A DNA stretch of 64,000 nt from Oryzomonas sp. (GTDB lineage Bacteria > Desulfobacterota > Desulfuromonadia > Geobacterales > Pseudopelobacteraceae), in contig JARLHN010000016.1 of assembly GCA_031292255.1 (NCBI GenBank), forward strand, positions 209,515 to 273,514. The letters are read 5' to 3'. The translations under genes were made by a program, and so were the position numbers. Positions within the stretch are counted from its first letter, which is position 1. Each line of letters opens with the position of its first letter. Below are positions 58,901 through 64,000 of the stretch, in pieces. The notes under the pieces are model-generated. The model was not told where the DNA came from and made no database searches. It saw only the letters and a program-made list of their open reading frames with translations.

Positions 58901-59867
58901 TGGTGACGACATGCTCGGTCAGCTTGAGAAGCGGCAAGGTCATACGCTGCATGGTGAATCGGATGATCAACGTCGAGATAATTCCGGCGCCGAGGAGGAT
59001 CAGGAGAAAGTAGAACACGGCGGTATTCAAAGGCTGATAGGCCTCGTCGGCAGGATAGAAGGTAGCCAAAATCCAGGGTGCGGCCTTGAGATGTTTGTAG
59101 GAACTCAGGCCTTTCACGCCCCTTGAGTTTGCATTCTCCAAGGTTCCTTCAAAACCCTTGAGGGCCAACTCCAGCCCCTTGTTGCCGCCCGGTTTGATCC
59201 TCTCGTATATCCTGTCTTTATCGGGATACACCACGAGGTTGCGATTCTTATCGATGATGACGAAATAACCCGTCCTGCCTATGCGGGCATCGGCCAGTCC
59301 GCCAAGAAACTTGCTGGTCCATAGCTTTTGTCTGCCGACCAGTATGGCGCGCAGGGCGCCATCCGAGCCCAGGATTGGGACCGTAAAGGCAATCACCGGC
59401 TCTTGGGAGAGCGTGTCCCGGTACGGCGATGAAATGTAAGGCTTTTTACCGGCCAGGGTTTTCTGGAAATATTCGCAATCCTTGGGAATGGTCGTTCCGA
59501 TCCGCTCAGGGTGGAAGGGGTACTCGGCCAGGATCTTTCCGCTACGGTCAATGGCGAGCATGCCGGCATTGAAGTAGACACGCAGGTCATCTTCCTTGTT
59601 GAGCTGGCGTTGCAGCTCGCGGGGGTCGTCCAACAACTTCGTATTCAGCACCGCAAAATGCTGGAGCTGCTCGTGGATCAGCGCCAGACGGTCATCCAGT
59701 TGCTGGGCAATGGTATTGACAAGCGCGGTTTGCTGGGCGGTGATGGATTTTTTCAGTTCGGCGCGGGAATAATGGTAGGTCAAAGCCGCGATAATCCACA
59801 GTATCGTCATCCCCAGGAGGGTGAAGATCAGGGATATCTTAGCCTTGAGGCTCGTATTGAATGGCAT
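55989..59867 (-). CDS. Membrane sensor histidine kinase, dCache-HAMP-five PAS-HisKA-HATPase
   Basis: A 1292-residue kinase. A transmembrane helix (10-32), a periplasmic double-Cache sensor (about 35-275), a second helix (282-303), HAMP (to about 358), then five PAS domains (starts near 365, 510, 635, 760 and 915), HisKA with H1049 in AAGVAHEINNPMGF, and HATPase (NLLVNAAHAITG, DSGCGISEEN, GTGLGLSISYDI). It has no receiver of its own, so it must act on the receiver proteins encoded just downstream. The gene heads a five-gene operon in which later genes overlap by ATGA/TAATG. Confidence 0.93.
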   Translation of the reverse strand: MPFNTSLKAKISLIFTLLGMTILWIIAALTYHYSRAELKKSITAQQTALVNTIAQQLDDRLALIHEQLQHFAVLNTKLLDDPRELQRQLNKEDDLRVYFNAGMLAIDRSGKILAEYPFHPERIGTTIPKDCEYFQKTLAGKKPYISSPYRDTLSQEPVIAFTVPILGSDGALRAILVGRQKLWTSKFLGGLADARIGRTGYFVIIDKNRNLVVYPDKDRIYERIKPGGNKGLELALKGFEGTLENANSRGVKGLSSYKHLKAAPWILATFYPADEAYQPLNTAVFYFLLILLGAGIISTLIIRFTMQRMTLPLLKLTEHVVTIDAKQGKDRLVRIESRDEIGKLAQVFNAMIQKIDEHQDNIDEEKSFIESLVTNSAAPIFVLDREHRIIYWNKALEKLSGHKTDDMKGTIRQWEVFYREQRPTLADVVLDHAQGLLPNLYNNYRPSPLVEGAFQAEGWYHLGSAGRHYLRFNAAPIRNAAGEIVGAVETFEDTTDTKRIEERLNDQFRFLQEIIDAIPNPVYYKDRLGRYIGSNRAFEEFIGRPKKDIFGKTICDLIPGEYAKEHFRMSRECINSALPQNYESFLERTDDTLRRVIVTKAPFFDKMGKPAGLVGTFTDITERHALEEEVRKLSLAVEQSPVSIVITGTAGDIEYVNPRFCQVTGYTREEAVGQNPRILKSNETSPECYTDLWRTISSGNEWRGEFQNKRKNGELYWEFAAITPLFDQEGRITGYLASKEDITERKAVEMALNESEARLNKLVNSAQDAIIMLNPDGAISMWNESAVRIFGYSLQEAMGRNFHRLIAPERYRGPHFQAFSTFMATGEGAAVGQVLELSGLRKNGDEFPVELAMSSVQINGQWHAIGILRDITARKQAEQSLAESKAELEVKHAELEELFKWVEAAKVEWEQTLDSLRDLVILTDPAGKVRRCNRLLNQLADKSHDEIIGIDWPDILTEAGFTFSVLNDTSGEVVHKSSNRFYNLYIYDITSPDTGMVTGRVMSLVDTTELRSITEELQKAYDELQTTQIKAFQQEKLASIGQLAAGVAHEINNPMGFISSNLTTLGKYFERTKEFVACLSTAFSDCSSDSGRAGADEQRKRLKIDYIFDDSPQLIAESLDGAQRVRKIVQDLKSFSRVDDAEQKRADLKECLESTIGIAWNEIKYVATLTKDYGDIPPVLCYPQQLNQVFMNLLVNAAHAITGRGEIRVRTWQDDDTVCVSVSDSGCGISEENQKRIFEPFFTTKEVGKGTGLGLSISYDIIKKHHGDILVDSEIGTGTTFTVRIPINGVQD

Positions 59868-60328
59868 GGCGGCATCCTTTTGATGTCAAGTACCCAAACG
59901 CAAATGTTCTACCTCTTTCTATTAGTAGCAATTTTATTTTGTACACTAAAAAAGCCATAAGCTCAATGGCTTATGGCTCCCAGATTACAGTTTTAAAAGA
60001 TACCTGCCTCAAAGGGATTATTAGACCCTTTGCCAAAAGGCATATGAATGAATAACTCGTTATTAACAATTATATTAAGCATTTATGACGTAGTTTTCTC
60101 ATAATATATAGATCTTCTTGATAAATTCGTATAATACAAGGCCGATATTGACTAAAATCGACCTTTTAAATATACGTTTTTAGCGGCGGCAGAATTAGTC
60201 CCTTGGCTTGTTTTCACCGCTTATTGTACGGCGACACGTGGATCGTGTACAACGAAATTTCCGTTAGTCACAGATGACGGAGTCTTCTGCGGCCGAAACG
60301 CCTCAAGAGAAGAAGGACACTCGCAATT
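59868..60328. other. AT-rich intergenic region between kinase operon and nuclease cassette
   Basis: No gene is seen in this 461-bp gap. It contains the terminator at 59948-59978 and is strongly AT-rich from 60000 to 60190, unlike the genes on either side. The promoter of the kinase operon should lie in the left part. Confidence 0.5.
59948..59978 (-). terminator. Intrinsic terminator of the nuclease cassette
   Basis: A 10-bp stem (59953-59962 with 59969-59978, AGCCATAAGC/GCTTATGGCT) is followed on the minus strand by TTTTTT. It lies about 350 bp after the last cassette gene and 80 bp before the kinase gene, separating the two units. Confidence 0.75.
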
Positions 60329-61066
60329 TCACCTGGAGCGCCTGCTATCAACGATTCGCAGAAGATGGCTTGCCAAGATTACCATCTCTTGAGCTTCCGC
60401 CGGATCGTGAATGGTGACTGTACGATGAGAATGAGGGTTCTTGTAGGAACCAATTGCCCCAGCAAATAGATGTGCCAAAGCTTCCCGCTCGGCTTCCGGC
60501 TGCTGCAGATCTGAAAGCGACCCCGTCGTCTTGTCAAATACCTTGCGCATCAACGTCGTACCTACGTCAGTATCAGGAAGCTGGGCTGCTTCACGCACAG
60601 CGATCTCGACTGCTCTGAAAGCTTTGAAGACGGCGGTTTCGAGATCACCACGTACTATATCAAGCCAGACATCATCAGCAATGGCCGGATGCAGGAGGGA
60701 CTTTGGGAAAGCCAGGCTGTGTGCATAAGTTTTAAAGGTGCCATCAGTCAACAATTGCCGAGCGCGTCGGCTCAATATCATCCAACCATTGTTCCCGTTA
60801 ATACCGGGCTCACTGAGAAGGAGCCCTTGCACAACAAGCCAATTCCAGGCTTCAGCTGCCGCCAGTTCGATTTCCCCATGCCGCTCCCGTGGATATCCAT
60901 TGTCCGACCCTGGAGTTCCGGCGATATGGGAGCTCAAAAACTGGAAGTGAACCCTCCCGCCCCGTCCATCTTCAAAGGCTAACTGCAGGAGAACATCAGC
61001 CAGTTCCTCTGGAGCCAGCGACAAGAGGACATCTGCGTCAGGGATCAGGGTTTTCAAGGTTGCCAT
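60329..61066 (-). CDS. Hypoth_Ymh (TIGR02391) family protein
   Basis: A 245-residue cytoplasmic protein. The C-terminal half has the family pattern AVFKAFRAVEIAVREAA (about residues 142-158) and LFAGAIGSYKNPHSHRTVTIHDPAEAQEMVILASHLLRIVD (about 197-238), with the invariant KNPHSHR. Such proteins occur in phage and defence neighbourhoods and have no settled biochemical role; the conserved His/Arg/Asn core suggests a nuclease or nucleotide-binding site. It is the last of three genes in one direction, 48 bp after the PIN gene. No ribosome site is clear. Confidence 0.7.
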   Translation of the reverse strand: MATLKTLIPDADVLLSLAPEELADVLLQLAFEDGRGGRVHFQFLSSHIAGTPGSDNGYPRERHGEIELAAAEAWNWLVVQGLLLSEPGINGNNGWMILSRRARQLLTDGTFKTYAHSLAFPKSLLHPAIADDVWLDIVRGDLETAVFKAFRAVEIAVREAAQLPDTDVGTTLMRKVFDKTTGSLSDLQQPEAEREALAHLFAGAIGSYKNPHSHRTVTIHDPAEAQEMVILASHLLRIVDSRRSR

Positions 61067-61114
61067 AAGGTAGACTCTTACTTCGCTGTTGCTGCCGGTG
61101 CCCTAACTCCTCTG

Positions 61115-61948
61115 TCAAAGCTCATAGTCAACCGGATTTACAAGCCAATTCGTTTCCACGATCAAATCCGGAGCGATAAGTTTTAGGCGGCTTCGAGCCT
61201 GCCGCAAGCAGTTCGCCAGATTCCTTTCTGTAAGCACAACTTTTGCATAGGCCATATCAGACGCATGAAGATAGTCGAGATAGTCGTTGGTACCTTGCCA
61301 CTTTGAATTTGTCACAACGTACCGTGCAAAAAGGACGGAGTGAGCCAGTCGGATCCCGATGAAGCGGTCCGGATCCTTCAGCCACTCTTCATCAGACAGA
61401 CGGCTCCCGGCGAGAAATCGAATCCTCGACTCTACGGACTTCGTGAACCGTGCCCACCCCTGCGGCCCCTCTGGAGGAATCGCTGCAATACCAAGTTTCA
61501 ACCAAGACCAGAAATTTACCCCATCAGATTTAAGCTGCTCCCGAACAGAAGCAAGTTGGTCCCACATCTCACTTACAAAGACCGATTTCAGGTCGGGTGT
61601 CGTAAGGTTAAGGTATTCGAAGTTGGAGATTCCTACGTCCCACCAGTAACCTCCGTCATATTCGCTTTGGTCATGATCGAGGAAAACTACTGGCAGATGC
61701 TCTAAAACGTCGGCCAATCCCACCAAAATATCCCGTCTCGCCGAAATCTCCGCCAACTGCATTCGTGCCATCCATACGAAGTAACCCCTTTCAGCCACCC
61801 ATTTTGCCAGCGGCACAATAGGCCGGAGCCCTTTGGCGAGCATACTCCAAGCATTCGTATCCAAGTAGATGGTATCACGAACCTTCGCTGTTCGATTCAG
61901 TGCCATGGAAATGAAGGCTTTGATTTTCGGTACTGAGATTTCCGACAT
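61115..61948 (-). CDS. PIN-like nuclease
   Basis: A 277-residue protein with a PIN-type pattern: TIYLDTNAWSMLAKG gives D30, MQLAEIS gives E67, and DYLDYLHASDMAYAKVVLTERN (about residues 222-243) gives further acidic residues (D225, D231, E241). PIN domains cleave RNA with metal ions and are found in toxins and defence proteins. The chain is longer than a VapC toxin and has an internal helical insert (about 85-210). The gene follows the upstream nuclease gene by 22 bp. The start codon at 61948 lacks a clear ribosome site. Confidence 0.65.
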   Translation of the reverse strand: MSEISVPKIKAFISMALNRTAKVRDTIYLDTNAWSMLAKGLRPIVPLAKWVAERGYFVWMARMQLAEISARRDILVGLADVLEHLPVVFLDHDQSEYDGGYWWDVGISNFEYLNLTTPDLKSVFVSEMWDQLASVREQLKSDGVNFWSWLKLGIAAIPPEGPQGWARFTKSVESRIRFLAGSRLSDEEWLKDPDRFIGIRLAHSVLFARYVVTNSKWQGTNDYLDYLHASDMAYAKVVLTERNLANCLRQARSRLKLIAPDLIVETNWLVNPVDYEL

Positions 61949-61970
61949 AGTTTTTATTACTCGGTTTAAT

Positions 61971-63863
61971 TCATTTCAGCAAATTTCCCGAAAACGCTTT
62001 GTCAGATGCATCAATCCCAAAAACTCTAACTTCGATAGGTCCAAGCTTGTTACTTACTACCGATGGCGCAAGCTTCTGCAGTCGTGCTATCATGTCCTGA
62101 AAGCATAAGTTTGTCTGGGTGTCTGGATCACGCCATGAGCGAAGACCATGGCACGACACAACCAAAACGCCGTGCCGTCGCGTTGTTGGTTTCAGGTAGT
62201 CCTCTGCGAGTTGTTTTATCAATGCCTTTTCAAGATCACGTACCGACCATTTCATTCCACCATGTTTCACCTCAATCGCCACTTCTACCTTGGCCGCCGT
62301 CGAAGAGACAATAATATCGGGCTTGTCGCCATGTGCGACTTGTGCCTCTCGATGAACATGAAAACGTCCTTGCGAACGGAGACTCAATTGCTCTGTAAGC
62401 CATTCTTGGAATTCATCTTCATTTTTTGCTCTTTCAAGCATTGCCCGTGATGTGGCATCAGAACTGGAGAAACTGGAACAAATATCTGAAAGCACCCCAA
62501 TAACAACGTTCAACAATACATCGCCAGTCTTCGCAGGCGCGACATATTGCCGTTCGAACGCAAGTACCTCAGCAGGTTTCCATGCCGGCGGCTCAGCGTC
62601 CTGTTCAGCCTTTCCGCGTGCAAGCTCATTAAAACGGATAGTTCGCAAACTAAATACCGGGTCTACAGACAACTGTCGCATGGCGCGATATGCCTCCGCT
62701 CCAGGCCTATTAAGCAATGCACTAAGGACGGTATTTCTTGCTTCTTCAGCATTATCTCTTGCATTTGGTGTATAAACGCCATCATGCCTCCTGTCATCTT
62801 CTGGACACACGTAGCTGTAAGCGAGACGCAGAAGAATCTCAAGAGAGGAAACGGATGCACTTTCAAGAGCACCTGCTGCCACTAAACTGTCCCTACAGAA
62901 AAGGATTCCAAGCAATTCAACGGCGCGGGCACCACGATTAATCGATGGAATACTTGAAATCCAGGCAACAACTTCTTGTGTTGCAACATCTGCTTGAACT
63001 AAAAACAACATCGTAAGATATTGGAAAGCTAATTTGTCATCGTCCTTTGATTGCGCCTCGTGAAGCCTTCGAAGAGCAAGAGAGGTTACCTTGCGTTGTT
63101 GAACATCATTGAAATCCAAACGCAGCAGTATCCGTAACCCATTGTTGAGTATTTCTAGATCTTTAGGTTTTTTCCCGGTTATGATCTCGAACAGGATCGG
63201 TTGGATAGTCCCTTGAATCCGCCTACCCTTCCAACCATAATTCGACAAGAAATCGCACCGACTTCCAAAGCGCCCTGACCATTCGCATTTAAGGGTCTTC
63301 CGCAAAACTGGAAGCACAATTGTTGGGTGACGATCAACGAGTTCTTCAATCCAGACCGGATAACCCTGCTCGGATAGGCAGGCATGCTGTATAGCTCGTT
63401 TGACCTCGGCAGGGCTCAAACGCAATGCCCAATCTGAATCTTCTGCCGCTTCGACCCCTAAACCAGCAAATGAGAGGATAGTCGTATATTTTACAGATAT
63501 TATCCCCTTGTGTGACGGTCGCTCAGGCGGCGTAACACGCCAGAGTTTCATAATTCCATCTCGGTAAGCCTCAGCGATCTGTCTGCCAAATCCCTCTTCG
63601 AGAAGTCTCCATTGCAATGAAGCCTCAACACATCTTTCTTCGGTCTTATGTTGCAGCCAAACACAAAGATCTTTTAGCCGGAATGCCCCAGCCGACCAGG
63701 ATGCTAAGCAAAACGAGTTAAAAAGCACAGAGGGGTCTTCTCTAAGCTCCTCACGGTATTTAATCCAAGATTCTTTATTTTTAATTTCCTTCTCTTCAGC
63801 GTCACGTTCGTATTTATTGTGAAGCTCCAGTAGGGTGCGTCGTTTTTCATTATTTCCGGTCAC
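61971..63863 (-). CDS. Helical-repeat protein with C-terminal PD-(D/E)XK nuclease, N-terminus doubtful
   Basis: The 630 residues are mainly helical (HEAT-like runs, about 40-480). The C-terminal domain has KPDIIVSS (D516), VAIEVKHG (E531, K533) and a downstream QLAEDYL helix, the layout of restriction-type PD-(D/E)XK nucleases. Similar C-termini close large NTPase-type defence proteins (family knowledge, from memory). The first codon is GTG at 63863 with no ribosome site, and the sequence just upstream looks like an insertion-sequence end, so the original gene may have been longer and cut at its 5' end. It leads a three-gene unit with the PIN and Ymh genes. Confidence 0.6.
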   Translation of the reverse strand: MTGNNEKRRTLLELHNKYERDAEEKEIKNKESWIKYREELREDPSVLFNSFCLASWSAGAFRLKDLCVWLQHKTEERCVEASLQWRLLEEGFGRQIAEAYRDGIMKLWRVTPPERPSHKGIISVKYTTILSFAGLGVEAAEDSDWALRLSPAEVKRAIQHACLSEQGYPVWIEELVDRHPTIVLPVLRKTLKCEWSGRFGSRCDFLSNYGWKGRRIQGTIQPILFEIITGKKPKDLEILNNGLRILLRLDFNDVQQRKVTSLALRRLHEAQSKDDDKLAFQYLTMLFLVQADVATQEVVAWISSIPSINRGARAVELLGILFCRDSLVAAGALESASVSSLEILLRLAYSYVCPEDDRRHDGVYTPNARDNAEEARNTVLSALLNRPGAEAYRAMRQLSVDPVFSLRTIRFNELARGKAEQDAEPPAWKPAEVLAFERQYVAPAKTGDVLLNVVIGVLSDICSSFSSSDATSRAMLERAKNEDEFQEWLTEQLSLRSQGRFHVHREAQVAHGDKPDIIVSSTAAKVEVAIEVKHGGMKWSVRDLEKALIKQLAEDYLKPTTRRHGVLVVSCHGLRSWRDPDTQTNLCFQDMIARLQKLAPSVVSNKLGPIEVRVFGIDASDKAFSGNLLK

Positions 63864-64000
63864 TACTGTCCGGTAAATTTTGTTTGTACTGCTGTAACTA
63901 ACTGAGTTTTATCGCTCTTTGATACAATTGTTCTTTTTTCGACATGAATTCGTTCTGGGTGTAGCCTTCCTAGCTTTACAGGAGGGTAGCAATGCACACC
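63862..64000 (+). mobile_element. Probable left end of an insertion sequence (IS4-like), cut by window edge
   Basis: The sequence from about 63862 contains TGTCCGG (63867-63873) and an AT-rich leader, then AGGAGGG (63980-63986) and an ATG at 63992 coding for MHT before the window ends. A short leader followed by a strong ribosome site and MHT is what I would expect of an IS4-type transposase gene (MHTGK type), but only three codons are visible. The terminal repeat and target duplication cannot be verified within the window. Confidence 0.35.
63992..64000 (+). CDS. Start of a gene cut by the right edge, possibly a transposase
   Basis: ATG at 63992 with a strong AGGAGGG site five bases upstream; only Met-His-Thr are in the window. 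The orientation is divergent from the nuclease cassette. Identity as transposase is inferred from the context alone. Confidence 0.4.

Overview
The window looks like a chromosome segment of a Geobacterales (Geobacter-type) deltaproteobacterium. The evidence is a membrane-anchored multiheme c-type cytochrome, a dense set of sigma-54 and HD-GYP regulators, an MCP-hemerythrin chemoreceptor and Geobacter-like trxB and ilvA genes. This assignment is inferred from gene content; no 16S rRNA gene is present.

Layout. 1-4.2 kb holds housekeeping genes: a cytochrome cut by the left edge, trxB with a small partner, and ilvA. 4.2-6.1 kb is a flagellin locus in an alphaproteobacterial style: a short flagellin with a near-perfect sigma-28 promoter, a mini-ORF, flbT and flaF. 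6.2-41 kb is a very large surface-glycosylation island, nearly all on the minus strand. It holds five proteins that join TPR repeats to glycosyltransferase modules (including an OGT/SPINDLY enzyme fused to a NodZ/FUT8-like domain), GT2, GT4, GT8, exostosin-like and CgeB-like transferases, FkbM and class I methyltransferases, a radical SAM protein and stand-alone TPR proteins. In its middle (21.1-28.1 kb) is a 2338-residue protein made almost entirely of about 290 Thr/Ser-rich octapeptides, ordered mostly in 56-residue (168-bp) super-repeats. It ends 236 bp upstream of the OGT fusion gene. 41-52 kb is core and regulatory: an NtrC-type two-component pair, a D15/Omp85-like outer-membrane lipoprotein, an ABC exporter, a small exported protein, the MCP-hemerythrin gene and two hydrolases. 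52.2-59.9 kb is a signalling operon: one multi-PAS sensor kinase followed by four separate receiver proteins, two with HD-GYP outputs. 60.3-63.9 kb is an accessory cassette of a Hypoth_Ymh protein, a PIN-type nuclease and a protein with a C-terminal PD-(D/E)XK nuclease. It runs into what looks like the end of an insertion sequence at the right edge.

How the genes fit together. The island most plausibly builds and attaches glycans to the flagellin, the giant octad protein, or both. The octad protein offers hundreds of Thr/Ser hydroxyls, lacks Cys and Trp, and sits directly upstream of a Ser/Thr O-glycosyltransferase fused to a fucosyltransferase-like domain. This substrate-enzyme pairing is the strongest candidate for an undescribed system here. 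The right-end nuclease cassette is the second candidate (possible phage defence). The island is a mosaic: AT-rich methyltransferase and transferase genes, internally deleted and split modules, fused ORFs with a composition break, a tRNA 5'-half remnant, a MITE-like element and G9 tracts inside genes all point to repeated recombination.
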